DNA of 26,748 nucleotides from NCBI GenBank assembly GCA_048886645.1, contig JBHLKN010000020.1, positions 1-26,748 on the forward strand. The letters are read 5' to 3'. The notes under the pieces are model-generated. The model was not told where the DNA came from, did no database searches, and saw only the letters and a program-made list of their open reading frames with translations. The position numbers and the translations under genes were made by a program. This DNA comes from Wukongarchaeum sp048886645 (GTDB lineage Archaea; Asgardarchaeota; Wukongarchaeia; Wukongarchaeales; Wukongarchaeaceae). How positions within the stretch are numbered: the first letter of the stretch is position 1; every line of letters begins with the position of its first letter. Below are positions 1 to 8,801 of this stretch, piece after piece.

Positions 1-1350
1 GTTACTTGTCTTGCTTTTGCTTCTAAGCTTGTTGCGAGAACAGCTGAGGTTGAGGCGTGTACTCCTCTTTTTGAGGAGGAGCAGTATGCTGAGAAGAGGC
101 AAAAGTTGGTTGAGTTGATTACGCCTCCAGTTGTTGGTGTGAAGATTGGTGAAGGTGAGAGGACTGTTGTTGTGGGCGGTGAGGAGGTTTTACATAGGCA
201 TGAATTGACGTTTTATCATCCTTGTGCTTTGGCTATAGACATTAGTGATGAGATGGATGAAGAGACTGTGAAGAAGAGGGCTGAGTGGGCTGATAAGTTA
301 AAGATTGTACGTATAAGTAAGGTTTTAACTTTAAACCTTATAGCGGTGAGGAATGTTTCGGATGATCCTGAAAAGTTTGCTAAGGTTGTTTCATGGGTCC
401 GAGAATCTGCGGGTTTGCCGTTGATTTTGTGTTCTTATAATCCTGAGGCTATTAAGGTGGCTTTGGATGTATGCGGGATGGATAGACCTTTGGTGTATGC
501 TGCGACTGAGAATAACTGGGAAGAGATAGCTCCTCTTGTCAAGAAGTATAATGTTCCTGTTTGTGTTTCAGCTCCAGATAATTTAACGTTGCTAAAACAG
601 TTAGCTGTAACGCTTCAAGCTTATGGAATAAGGGATATAGTTCTTGATCCTGGCACTTTTATTGATGTAGGTGGTTTGAATAGGACTCTTCAGAACTTTG
701 CGCTTTTAAGGCGTGCTGGTATAGAACGGGAAGAGGAAGAGGTAGGTTTTCCGTTGTTGGGCATACCTGCCATAGCATGGGCTAATGGGGAAGATTCTGT
801 GTCGAACGCTTATACGGAGGCTATAGTTGCATCGATGCTTATAGCTAAGTATGCCGATGTTTTGATTCTTCACAGCGAGGAGGTATGGTCGCTTCTCCCT
901 GTGTTCACGCTTAGGCAAAACATTTACTCTGATCCGAGGATACATCCTGCTATAGATCCGGGTCTTAGGGAGGTTGGGAACCCGTCTCCAGAGTCTCCGG
1001 TGTTTGTGACTTCGAATTTTGCCCTTACGTTTCACACTCTAGAGTCGGATCTTGAAGATGGGAAGATAGATTCTTGGGTTCTTGTTGTGGATACTGAAGG
1101 TATTGGCGTGGAATCTGCGGTGGCAGGAAGGCAATTTTCCGCAGTTAAAATAAAAGAGGCTATTGATGAGTTTGATTTAGAATCTAAGGTAAGTCATAGG
1201 GTTATGATGTTGTCTGGTCTTGCGTCAAGGATAAGCGGTGAAACTGAAGAGGAAACAGGTTGGAAAGTGATTGTTGGTCCGAAGGACTCGGGGAACCTCA
1301 AGGCAATGAACTTAAAAGAACTTTGGGAGAAAAAAGCCCAAGAAGAATAA
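1..1350 (+). CDS. cdhE: CODH/acetyl-CoA synthase gamma subunit (corrinoid Fe-S protein large subunit), 5' partial
   Basis: The reading frame is open from base 1, and 449 residues are visible. The family is usually somewhat longer, so perhaps 20-30 N-terminal residues lie outside the window. The visible start (TCLAFASKL, then EACTPLFEEE) is the tail of the [4Fe-4S] domain that takes electrons to reactivate the corrinoid. The middle is the TIM-barrel methyltransferase-like domain (for example DIVLDPGTF and the PAIAWAN stretch). The C-terminal ~110 residues (SHRVMMLSGLASRISGE, then ETGWKVIVGP) match the cobamide-binding domain. Known role: with CdhD it carries the methyl group from tetrahydromethanopterin to the acetyl-CoA synthase A-cluster in the cytoplasm. 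The rest of the cdh operon presumably lies upstream. T-runs follow the stop. The first in-frame TTG at 106 is internal, not the start. Confidence 0.95.
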   Translation, partial: VTCLAFASKLVARTAEVEACTPLFEEEQYAEKRQKLVELITPPVVGVKIGEGERTVVVGGEEVLHRHELTFYHPCALAIDISDEMDEETVKKRAEWADKLKIVRISKVLTLNLIAVRNVSDDPEKFAKVVSWVRESAGLPLILCSYNPEAIKVALDVCGMDRPLVYAATENNWEEIAPLVKKYNVPVCVSAPDNLTLLKQLAVTLQAYGIRDIVLDPGTFIDVGGLNRTLQNFALLRRAGIEREEEEVGFPLLGIPAIAWANGEDSVSNAYTEAIVASMLIAKYADVLILHSEEVWSLLPVFTLRQNIYSDPRIHPAIDPGLREVGNPSPESPVFVTSNFALTFHTLESDLEDGKIDSWVLVVDTEGIGVESAVAGRQFSAVKIKEAIDEFDLESKVSHRVMMLSGLASRISGETEEETGWKVIVGPKDSGNLKAMNLKELWEKKAQEE

Positions 1351-1358
1351 AATAAAAC

Positions 1359-1380
1359 TTTTTTAGTTTTTTATTTTTTT
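1359..1380 (+). terminator. T-rich archaeal-type terminator after cdhE
   Basis: Three runs of T (six, six and seven bases), separated by AG and A, begin nine bases after the cdhE stop. Archaeal RNA polymerase terminates at such T-tracts without a hairpin. The next gene is convergent, which fits a transcription end here. Confidence 0.6.
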
Positions 1381-1398
1381 AGAAATCTTTTTTCGAGC

Positions 1399-1974
1399 CT
1401 ATTTTTTTATCGAGTTTATTGCGTACCAGAGTTCAAATTCTTTTATTTCAAGGATTTCTAACTCGTTTTTTTCTAGAACTTCTACCAGCTTTTCTGGAGG
1501 ATCAAGAAAATCATGGTCATGGTGTAAAAAAGTCGAAGCTTTGGCTTTCCACTCAACTATAATAAGTTTCCCTCCAGGGCTTAATACGCGCGTTATTTCT
1601 TTTACCGCGGCATTTAGGTTTTCTACATGGTGTAATGTTAATGCTGAGATGGCGGCGTCGAAAAAGCCGTCGTTAAAGGGTAATTTTTCAGCAAAGGCTT
1701 CTTTAAACGCGACTCTATTCCCTAATCCTCGTTCTTCTAATTGTTGTTTCACGTTTTTTATAACCTCTTTAGAAGGATCAATTGAATACACATGTCCTGG
1801 TTCATTGAACAGATCTGCTAATAAGCGGCACACATAGCCAAAACCTGTACCTACATCTAAAACAATCATATCAGGCATTAATTCCCCGAAAAGTAAAACC
1901 GTCTCTTCCATTTTTTCCTGGAGTTTTTCCCGCTCAGGATCGTGTTTATGGCCTTTTCTATGGTGTTTTTCCAT
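1399..1974 (-). CDS. class I SAM-dependent methyltransferase (UbiE/Methyltransf_11 type)
   Basis: A 191-residue cytoplasmic protein. The SAM-binding motif I is clear at residues 39-45 (LDVGTGFG). The post-I acidic region (YSIDPS), the LPFNDGFFDAAIS motif and the LSPGGKLIIVEW strand follow in the usual order of a Rossmann methyltransferase. The substrate cannot be told from sequence. The N-terminus is His-rich (MEKHHRKGHKHDPE), which might bind metal, but that is inference. I chose the ATG at 1974 because AAGGTG lies five bases upstream. The longer frame to 2013 has no better ribosome site. It is convergent with cdhE and divergent from the next gene, so it is probably a single-gene unit. Confidence 0.85.
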   Translation of the reverse strand: MEKHHRKGHKHDPEREKLQEKMEETVLLFGELMPDMIVLDVGTGFGYVCRLLADLFNEPGHVYSIDPSKEVIKNVKQQLEERGLGNRVAFKEAFAEKLPFNDGFFDAAISALTLHHVENLNAAVKEITRVLSPGGKLIIVEWKAKASTFLHHDHDFLDPPEKLVEVLEKNELEILEIKEFELWYAINSIKK

Positions 1975-2097
1975 CTTTTCACCTTTATAATACATAGACG
2001 TATTACCCTCCAAAACAAAAAACTATTAACTTAATATTTAAACTATTTTATGATATTCTTGTTAGATTATGAATTAGTGTTATTATGGTGGTTTCCG

Positions 2098-2709
2098 GTG
2101 AGTGAAGAAGTTTCAAAAATTGATTTGATAAAAGAAGAAGTCTCTGGCACTTCTAGTATTGTTGGTGATTTGGTTTTAGAGTTTGAAAAACTTTTGGACG
2201 AAGGAAAGCGTAAAACCGTTGAAGATATGATTCGTGATTCGCGAGAAACGTGGTTTCCTGCAAAGCTCATAATAAAATGGGAAGAAAAGGGAGAAGAAGG
2301 GATAATAAGGCTTGTTGCAGTTGGTGGCGTGAATTACGTCACGCTTTATGATAAAGGCGAAGGGTATTATGAAGAAGAACGGCTTTTCTTGCTCATAAAA
2401 ACTATTAAAGATATTTTTCCAAGCCTTTCGAGGATTGGATTTTCCATAGTAGCTCCTTTCGGATGGTTGGAAAAATGGCTTGAAAATGGAAAACCTGTTA
2501 AGTCCCCTATATCGATAAAGTTTGGTTATAAATGGGATTTAGGAGATACTAGCAGGCTTTTTGGAGGTTACGGTGCAGATAGATTAATGGAATTTTCGAC
2601 ACAAAAAGGAGATGAATTTGTACCAGTTGAACTGTTAAGTATGCTTAGAAACCTTAATGAAAAGTCTCCATTAAATGAAATCACTGCTCCCCTAATGTTC
2701 TCCATATAA
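2098..2709 (+). CDS. hypothetical protein
   Basis: I do not recognise this protein (203 residues from the GTG at 2098). It is soluble, with no signal peptide or membrane segment. It has an acidic helical N-terminus (residues ~1-55) and a mixed alpha/beta body with aromatic-rich strands (WFPAKLIIKW, GVNYVTLYDKGEGYY, FSIVAPFGWLEKWLENG). No catalytic motif or Cys cluster is visible. The GTG is preferred because GGTGG sits six bases before it. A TATA-like TTAATATTTA at about 2031-2040 would place transcription start downstream of the alternative ATG at 2050. It is divergent from the methyltransferase and convergent with fwdB, so context gives no role. Confidence 0.6.
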   Translation: MSEEVSKIDLIKEEVSGTSSIVGDLVLEFEKLLDEGKRKTVEDMIRDSRETWFPAKLIIKWEEKGEEGIIRLVAVGGVNYVTLYDKGEGYYEEERLFLLIKTIKDIFPSLSRIGFSIVAPFGWLEKWLENGKPVKSPISIKFGYKWDLGDTSRLFGGYGADRLMEFSTQKGDEFVPVELLSMLRNLNEKSPLNEITAPLMFSI

Positions 2710-2791
2710 AGATGTTAGGCAAGGTAGTTTTGTAAATTTATTGTTGGTATAACATTAGGGTTAGCAGAAGTTCCCGAAGTGAATGTGGTTT

Positions 2792-4090
2792 TTATATCTT
2801 TTGGAGAAGGTTTTGGAGGATTTCTTTATCGGATAAGCAGTTTTCACTCGGGGAATCGAGGAATTTTCTCAATTTTTTTGTTTGCATGTCCATTCTTATC
2901 ATCGTGCCTTCTGTCTCTACCCCGGTTATGGTGACAGGAATAGCTACTGAAGCATTTTTAACGGTTAAATTCATCTGGGTATCTATTACGATTAAAGGAA
3001 TCTTTTGTAATTTTTCCACTAATTTTTGGGGAAAACTGACGAAAGGATTCGCGCTAATAATCAACGCTGCATCGCAATCCCCGTTGATTAAGGCTTCTGT
3101 CACTGTTGTCTTCTCCGGAGGGGTTTTTGAAAAATCTATACCGTAACCATAAGGCACTTCAGCCATCTTTTTTGCCGCTAGATTAAATCCCAACATGTTA
3201 CTGTGCCCTATCATGGGCATTAGTGAAAATTTTCCCTTGAGATTTGGGTGTTTTACGAGTTTTATTAAACCTTCAATGTTTCCCCTAAAATTTTCTTGCT
3301 GGAGGATTCCAAGACCGAAAAAGATTGCGCCAAACTGGGCTTTTTTCATCATTTTACCAAAATCGATGATGTCTTTTTTCATGATCCCTCCTACACTTTC
3401 AGGCAATTCTTTTCCGGAAAGATATTCGATTAAAGTGTTTATTAGTTCTAGGTCTTTTCCCGGCTCTATTTGTAAGAATAGGTTTATTCCTTTGGCAGAT
3501 TTTGTTTTTATGACATCAACAACGACGACTTCCCTTTCCAATCTTCCTGTGATCCTGACTTTTCCCCGGGGAAAAACGGTGTATCGGCTTAGATGTCTGC
3601 TATGAGAATCGGCAGGATTAGACCCCCAATAGACCACAAGATCTGCCATATCTCCTACTTCTTCTAAGGTAGGACATTTGAATTCCTCCCCAGAAATCTC
3701 TTCTATCAATCGTAAAGAAACTCCATGACAGATACTTGAAGTGGAATCTATGACACCTTCAAGCTTTTCAGCAAGTTGCATCCCTACTTGTTGGGCTTCA
3801 TAACTAACACTGCCCCACCCGTATAACAATGGCTTTTTTGCCTGTGAAAGAAGATTACAGGCCATATCTAATGCTTCGCTTAAAGAGACGGGCTTAAGCT
3901 TTTCTCCCTCCAGAATAAGGGGATTACTTAATCGATTGGGAGAGTTAACAAGTTTTAAAAAAGCATCTCCTCGCATGCATGCGTTATAAGTGGAAACAAT
4001 TTTTCCATCATTAATAACACAAAAAACATCATCACAAAGCAAAGAACAGTGGGGGCAAACGATCTTTTCTGCTTGTTCCAAAGTCAACAA
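2792..4090 (-). CDS. fwdB: formylmethanofuran dehydrogenase subunit B (molybdopterin catalytic subunit)
   Basis: A 432-residue protein of the molybdopterin oxidoreductase superfamily, about the usual FwdB/FmdB length. The N-terminus has the [4Fe-4S] ligands CPHCSLLCDD (Cys12, Cys15, Cys19) and NACMRGD (Cys38). Cys121 in SSICHG aligns with the W/Mo-ligating Cys of FwdB, so this is a Cys form and not a selenocysteine form. Known reaction: reduction of CO2 to formate in FwdBD, which FwdA then condenses with methanofuran. The start is TTG at 4090 (or TTG at 4087), with AAGGTG just upstream. Whether the metal is W or Mo cannot be read. fwdA and fwdC are absent from the window and fwdD is about 5 kb away, so the operon is dispersed. 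An iron-sulfur protein gene lies upstream on the same strand. Confidence 0.92.
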   Translation of the reverse strand: MLTLEQAEKIVCPHCSLLCDDVFCVINDGKIVSTYNACMRGDAFLKLVNSPNRLSNPLILEGEKLKPVSLSEALDMACNLLSQAKKPLLYGWGSVSYEAQQVGMQLAEKLEGVIDSTSSICHGVSLRLIEEISGEEFKCPTLEEVGDMADLVVYWGSNPADSHSRHLSRYTVFPRGKVRITGRLEREVVVVDVIKTKSAKGINLFLQIEPGKDLELINTLIEYLSGKELPESVGGIMKKDIIDFGKMMKKAQFGAIFFGLGILQQENFRGNIEGLIKLVKHPNLKGKFSLMPMIGHSNMLGFNLAAKKMAEVPYGYGIDFSKTPPEKTTVTEALINGDCDAALIISANPFVSFPQKLVEKLQKIPLIVIDTQMNLTVKNASVAIPVTITGVETEGTMIRMDMQTKKLRKFLDSPSENCLSDKEILQNLLQKI

Positions 4091-4294
4091 ATTTCACCTT
4101 TTACAACCTTAAAAATAGTAAACGTCTTTTAATGATGTCGATAACTAAAGCAACTCACATAATTTAAACTTTATACTAGCTTGCAGGTGAAAAAAGATGA
4201 AAAATAGTTAAAAGGAAAAAACAAAGGTTAAGCCCTCCCCCATTACCTTTTCAATATTTTATTTAATCGTTATAATAATATTATATTGTTAGAA

Positions 4295-4783
4295 TTATAT
4301 TAGAATTTTTATTGCTTCCGTGAAACAGTATATTTCGCACACACGGCATTGGGCGAAGGGATGTTTTCCCATGTCGACGTATCTGCGGCATTTTGTGAGG
4401 TCGATTATTTTTGCTTTTCCATCCTTTATAACGTAAATAACGTTTTCCTCTTTTTCTGGAGCTACTCCTATGCCTGCGAATGATTCTGGGTTTTCTGCAG
4501 CGTTTACTGGGCAAACAATCATGCAATTTCCACATCCAATGCATTTTTCTTCTTCAAGGATTATCCCTGTTTCTAAGGCTTCGCTTAGGGGAGTTAGGCG
4601 TTCTTGGAGCTTTTTTAACTGTTTTTCGTAGGCTTTTTCTTCAAAGAGAGGTGTGCATTTTTCGAGTTCGATTTGGCGTCCTATGAGTTTAACTGCAAAG
4701 GCCATACATCCTGATTCACCGCATTTTTTACAATTGGTTTTAGGAAGGAGTTGGAACACTTCGAAAGCACTCAATTTTTTCAA
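4295..4783 (-). CDS. iron-sulfur protein with CdhE-like [4Fe-4S] module plus ferredoxin domain
   Basis: About 162 residues. The N-terminal part (LPKTNCKKCGESGCMAFAVK, then EKCTPLFEEKAYEKQ) closely resembles the [4Fe-4S] domain of CdhE, including the copy at the start of this window. A ferredoxin-type motif follows (CIGCGNCMIVCP), and then a second Cys group (CRRYVDMGKHPFAQCRVCEIYC). It therefore looks like an electron carrier with about three clusters. It lies about 200 bases upstream of fwdB on the same strand, so a role in feeding electrons to formylmethanofuran dehydrogenase is plausible but inferred. The TTG at 4783 is preferred because GGTGG lies six bases upstream. Tandem GTGs at 4795/4792 are alternatives that would overlap that ribosome site. 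Confidence 0.8.
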   Translation of the reverse strand: MKKLSAFEVFQLLPKTNCKKCGESGCMAFAVKLIGRQIELEKCTPLFEEKAYEKQLKKLQERLTPLSEALETGIILEEEKCIGCGNCMIVCPVNAAENPESFAGIGVAPEKEENVIYVIKDGKAKIIDLTKCRRYVDMGKHPFAQCRVCEIYCFTEAIKILI

Positions 4784-4919
4784 AAATCCCACCACAAGAA
4801 TAAAAGTGTTGGGAAAATGTGTTTTGAAACTTTATTAATTTTACTTTAAAGTCTTTTAATTTATTTAAAATTTAAAATAAGGCAATATTTTTATTGTTTT
4901 GTAAAGATCTTACTTAAAG

Positions 4920-4953
4920 TTTATAAAAAAAGTGTAAAAAATTATTTTATAAA
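4920..4953 (+). promoter_or_regulatory. two TATA-like boxes upstream of hdrA
   Basis: TTTATAAA occurs at 4920-4927 and again at 4946-4953 in the AT-rich 260-base divergent region between the iron-sulfur gene and hdrA. Either would place the start of transcription some 65-95 bases before the hdrA GTG, giving a fairly long leader. The match is to the archaeal TATA consensus only. No clear BRE is seen. Confidence 0.4.
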
Positions 4954-5042
4954 CGGATCTTTGTCGTTTTTAGCGCCTGTTTCTTATCGGTTTCATTTTT
5001 GTATCTTTATCAGGGTTTGATTGATTTTCGGGGGGTTTTTAG

Positions 5043-7421
5043 GTGAAAGTTGGCGTTTTTGTTTGTCATTGCGGGTTCAACATCGCGAGTACAGTTGATG
5101 TAGACGAAGTGATTTCGGAGCTAAAGAAAGACCCTGAGATTTTGTGTTTTGATCATGATTATGTTTGCTCATCTAGCGGTTTAGATCTGATCAAAGAAAA
5201 GATTTTGGAGGGGGGGCTTGAAAGGGTTGTTGTTGCGAGTTGTACGCCAAAACTTCATGAATCCCTTTTTAGAAGGACTTTAGATAAGGCTGGTTTAAAC
5301 CCTTATTTTCTTGAGGTTGCCAATATTAGGGAGCAGTGTAGTTGGATTCATTTTAATGATCCTAAAAGGGCTACTAGGAAGGCTATAGCCCTCATAAGAA
5401 TGGCTGTGGAGAAAGTTAAGCTTCAGTCGCCTTTAAGCGTAGTAAAGGTTCCTGTTGAGCAAAATGTTTTAGTGATTGGTGGTGGCGTTGCAGGGATAAC
5501 TGCAGCTTTAAATGCTGCTGATGCAGGGCTTAAGGTTTACTTGGTTGAAAGGAAGCCCAGTATTGGTGGGCGTATGGCTCAACTTGATAAAACGTTTCCC
5601 ACGATGGATTGCTCTATATGTATCCTTGCCCCCTTGATGGTTGGGGTTTATGAGCACCCGAATATCACTTTATTGACTAATTCTGAAGTTTTGAACGTGA
5701 ATGGATCTGTGGGGAGGTTTGAAGTAGAAGTTTTGAAGTATCCTCGTTATGTGAACGAAGAAAAATGCAGCCAATGTTATCAGATATGTATTGATCCTTG
5801 TCCAATCGAGGTTCCTAATGAGTTTGATTTGAATATGGGAAAGAGGAAGGCAATATATGTTCCATTTCCTCAAGCAGTTCCTTTGTTTCCTTTAATAGAT
5901 GAGGAGAACTGTATAGGTTGTAGGGCTTGCGAGCTTGTTTGCGAACTTGATGCAATAGATTTTGATCAAAAACCAGAAAAGTTGTCTTTGAAAGTTGGCG
6001 CAATAATAGTGGCTACAGGCTATGAAACTTACGATGCTAGCAAGAAAACTGAATACGGGTATGGTAGGTATCAGAATGTTATAACCTCCCTTGAACTTGA
6101 ACGTATGCTTACGCCCTTTGGTCCTACAGAAGGTAATTTGATTCGCCCTACTGATGGAGAGTATCCGAAAACTGTTGTTTTTGTCCAGTGTGTGGGTAGT
6201 CGCGATGAAGAGACTCCTTATTGTTCTAGGGTGTGTTGTTCTTACGCTATAAAACAGGCTCAAGAAATCAAGGAAAGGATTCCTGGAGTGGAAGTATACA
6301 TATTCTACCAAGATATTCGTACTTTTGGCAAAGGGCAAGAGGAAGCGTTTAGAAAAGCATTTGATGAGTATCGTATAAGGTTTATTCGGGGTAGGGTGAG
6401 TAAAATAGTCGAGGATAATGGGAGTAAAAGTTTGTATGTTCTTGCTGAAGATACCTTGGTTGGGCGTCCTGTAGAGGTTTTTGCAGACTTAATTGTTTTA
6501 TCTGTCGGGCTTCAACCACCAAAGGGTACTGATAAAATCGCTTCTTTATTAAAGGTCGGCAGAAGCCCAGAAGGTTTTTTGTTAGAGGCCCATCCTAAGT
6601 TAAGGCCTGCTGAAACTCAAATAGCGGGGATATTCTTAGCTGGGTGTATTCACGGTCCAAAAGATATCCAAGACACTGTTTCTCACGCAGGGGCTGCGGC
6701 GTCTAAAGCTATAAGTTTGCTCAAAAGAGGGGAGATCATTGTTGAAAAAATTACCCCTGTGATTAGTTTTGAGGACTGTATTAAGTGTGGTTTATGTGAA
6801 GAGGCTTGTGATTTTGGGGCTATTACTGTGACGAAAGAAGGAGTTGACGTGAATGAGGCTGCTTGTTTTGGGGGTGGTGCTTGTGCTGCCGCTTGTCCAA
6901 CCGCTGCTATAGAGTTTCCTATTTCAAAGGACTCCCAAGTGTTAGCACAAATTGATACCGCGATTAGAGAAAAACAAGAATTTCCGTTGATAATAGGTTT
7001 TTTGTGTAATTGGTGTGGTTATAATGCTGCAGACATAGCAGGAGTAAGTAAACAAAAGTATCAGCCCAACATTTTACCGATTAGACTTTCATGTTCTGTT
7101 ACCGTGGACCCTGCCTATGTTTTCCACGCCCTTTTTAAAGGGGCAGATGGCGTGTTAATCGTTGGATGCTATCCTCAAGACTGTTATTATACTACAGGTT
7201 TCAGTAAGACACAACAGCGAATTTCAGCCATAAAATCTATGCTTAAGGATTTGGGTATTAGCGAAGAAAGGGTTCACATCGTAAGTTTGAGCGCTTCGGA
7301 GGGAAAGAAGTTTGCCACAGAGGTTGATAAGTTTATTAAGAGGATAGAAAACCTTGGTATAATTGGGTCAGAACTAGGGGAGGAAATTACGAGAATACGC
7401 GTTTCTAAAGAGGAGGAATGA
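5043..7421 (+). CDS. hdrA: heterodisulfide reductase subunit A fused to MvhD-type adaptor domain
   Basis: A 792-residue protein, longer than classic HdrA because an MvhD domain is fused at its end. In order: the N-terminal domain with CHCGFNI (Cys8, Cys10) and CTPKLHE (Cys67); the FAD-binding GGGVAG at 146-151 and the DCSICILAP motif (Cys190, Cys193); an inserted ferredoxin pair (Cys242-Cys253 and CIGCRACELVC at 290-300); the second half of the flavoprotein fold; and a C-terminal ferredoxin pair (CIKCGLCEEAC at 579-589 and CFGGGACAAACP at 608-619). The MvhD (FlpD) domain, about 647-770, has CNWC at 655-658, Cys684 and GCYPQDC (Cys709, Cys714) as likely [2Fe-2S] ligands. Known role: HdrA is the flavin-based bifurcation centre, and MvhD links it to a hydrogenase or formate dehydrogenase. 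The start is GTG after a G-rich tract. The polyferredoxin gene follows after six bases. Confidence 0.95.
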   Translation: MKVGVFVCHCGFNIASTVDVDEVISELKKDPEILCFDHDYVCSSSGLDLIKEKILEGGLERVVVASCTPKLHESLFRRTLDKAGLNPYFLEVANIREQCSWIHFNDPKRATRKAIALIRMAVEKVKLQSPLSVVKVPVEQNVLVIGGGVAGITAALNAADAGLKVYLVERKPSIGGRMAQLDKTFPTMDCSICILAPLMVGVYEHPNITLLTNSEVLNVNGSVGRFEVEVLKYPRYVNEEKCSQCYQICIDPCPIEVPNEFDLNMGKRKAIYVPFPQAVPLFPLIDEENCIGCRACELVCELDAIDFDQKPEKLSLKVGAIIVATGYETYDASKKTEYGYGRYQNVITSLELERMLTPFGPTEGNLIRPTDGEYPKTVVFVQCVGSRDEETPYCSRVCCSYAIKQAQEIKERIPGVEVYIFYQDIRTFGKGQEEAFRKAFDEYRIRFIRGRVSKIVEDNGSKSLYVLAEDTLVGRPVEVFADLIVLSVGLQPPKGTDKIASLLKVGRSPEGFLLEAHPKLRPAETQIAGIFLAGCIHGPKDIQDTVSHAGAAASKAISLLKRGEIIVEKITPVISFEDCIKCGLCEEACDFGAITVTKEGVDVNEAACFGGGACAAACPTAAIEFPISKDSQVLAQIDTAIREKQEFPLIIGFLCNWCGYNAADIAGVSKQKYQPNILPIRLSCSVTVDPAYVFHALFKGADGVLIVGCYPQDCYYTTGFSKTQQRISAIKSMLKDLGISEERVHIVSLSASEGKKFATEVDKFIKRIENLGIIGSELGEEITRIRVSKEEE

Positions 7422-7427
7422 AATGTT

Positions 7428-8792
7428 TTGACGATTTTTGAGCAGGTTACTAAAAATTTTGACGTTATTGATGCAAACTTTTTGCTTACGTGGAAAGTCA
7501 GAAAAAAGGATAAGAGTCTCCTTTATTTTAGTGAGAAATGTGTAGGTTGTCAGCTTTGTAAAGAGATTTGCCCTGTTTCCGCCATAGAATATGGACCGAT
7601 ACCGCAAATCGCTACGGGGGAAATAGAAGCCCCTTATATATTGATTGATTTGGACCGGTGTATTTTTTGTGGTTTGTGTGCGATTGTATGTCCGACCCAT
7701 GCCATGGTTTTTGCTTTTAATAAGAAGCAGATCGATTTATTAAACGATTATCCCAAGCTTTTAGGTAGGATAGAGATTGGTGAGGAATGTATTCCTTGTA
7801 AATTATGCGCCCTTGTTTGTCCAACTGAAGCATTTAAATTAGAGTTAGAGGTTGAAAAAAAGGAAAATCTTGTAATTTATAAGGAGGAGATACCGCCTGA
7901 AAAGGTAGAGGGATCGATAATCATAGATAAGGAAAAGTGTACTTTTTGTGGTCTTTGCGAGGATCTTTGTGAAGCGATTAAAATTACGTGGATTGAGCCT
8001 TCAGGGGAGTTTCTTAGGCCGGGTATTGACATAATTGTAGATGAGGATAGGTGTGATTACTGTAATTTATGCGCTGTTTTATGTCCATCTGAAGCTGTAA
8101 AAGTTGAGTGTAAAACCTCTCTTGAGAGGGTGGTTAAGGAGCCTAAGATTAGCGGTTTACTTGTTTTAGAGGAGGAGAAATGCATTTATTGTGGTTGGTG
8201 CGCTTTTGTGTGCCCTGTGGAAGCCGTTAAGTATGAGAAACCTTTTGAGGGAGAGGTAATGGTTTCAAACCTTGAAAAATGTGACCCTGTTGGGTGCAAT
8301 GCTTGCATAAGGCTCTGCCCCACAAAGGCGTGGTATATCCCGAAACGTTCCTTAGAAGATGAAACAACGGAGAAAATCGCAGTAAACAAGGATCTTTGCA
8401 TTTTTTGTGGCGCTTGTCAAAATTCCTGCCCTGAAATCTTGATAACGGTTACAAGAAAAGAGATACATTTAGAGGAAGAATTTCCACATAGACCATGGGA
8501 AACATCATGGAAAAGGGTTCTAAACAGGTTGATAAACGTTCTTTTGCCTACCCCACAGTTTAGGGAGATAAACTTAAAGCCGTTAGAGGCTGTTGAAGAA
8601 CCTCCGAGCCCCATGAAACCTTTACCAAAACTTTCAGAAAATATTCAAAAACTTATCGAAGAAAAGGCAAAAATCACAGAAGAACAGTTAAAAACCCCAA
8701 AATTTAGGAGATTACTTGAGGGGGTTAATCCTCGTAAACTAGAATCCTCCTCTAAACCTCCAGAAAACAAGAAAGAAATAAGATACTCTTAA
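7428..8792 (+). CDS. polyferredoxin with eight [4Fe-4S] motifs (FwdF/MvhB type)
   Basis: A 454-residue protein with eight Cys motifs whose first Cys are at residues 38, 78, 121, 171, 209, 252, 285 and 324. Most are CxxCxxCxxxCP. The fourth lacks the Pro and the seventh is CDPVGCNACIRLCP. Eight clusters match FwdF better than the twelve-cluster MvhB. Residues ~354-454 form an extra Pro/Lys/Glu-rich tail without Cys. The likely role is an electron wire between the HdrA-MvhD fusion and formylmethanofuran dehydrogenase, as FwdF does in the Fwd complex. The start is TTG six bases after the hdrA stop, with GAGGAGG at the end of hdrA as ribosome site. The nearby ATG at 7423 opens a frame that stops after two codons. 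It ends nine bases from the convergent fwdD stop. Confidence 0.9.
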   Translation: MTIFEQVTKNFDVIDANFLLTWKVRKKDKSLLYFSEKCVGCQLCKEICPVSAIEYGPIPQIATGEIEAPYILIDLDRCIFCGLCAIVCPTHAMVFAFNKKQIDLLNDYPKLLGRIEIGEECIPCKLCALVCPTEAFKLELEVEKKENLVIYKEEIPPEKVEGSIIIDKEKCTFCGLCEDLCEAIKITWIEPSGEFLRPGIDIIVDEDRCDYCNLCAVLCPSEAVKVECKTSLERVVKEPKISGLLVLEEEKCIYCGWCAFVCPVEAVKYEKPFEGEVMVSNLEKCDPVGCNACIRLCPTKAWYIPKRSLEDETTEKIAVNKDLCIFCGACQNSCPEILITVTRKEIHLEEEFPHRPWETSWKRVLNRLINVLLPTPQFREINLKPLEAVEEPPSPMKPLPKLSENIQKLIEEKAKITEEQLKTPKFRRLLEGVNPRKLESSSKPPENKKEIRYS

Positions 8793-8801
8793 AAGAAGGG
8801 G

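Noticed and set aside
2886..3605. Plus-strand frames within fwdB
   Set aside because: FwdB motifs are continuous on the minus strand; these are shadows.
3700..3760. Selenocysteine in FwdB
   Set aside because: The metal-ligand position is an ordinary Cys codon (Cys121) and there is no in-frame TGA.
4796..5042. tRNA or other RNA gene in the divergent promoter region
   Set aside because: No cloverleaf arms or GC-rich stem is visible; the stretch is AT-rich with TATA-like boxes. No tRNA was seen in other intergenic regions either.
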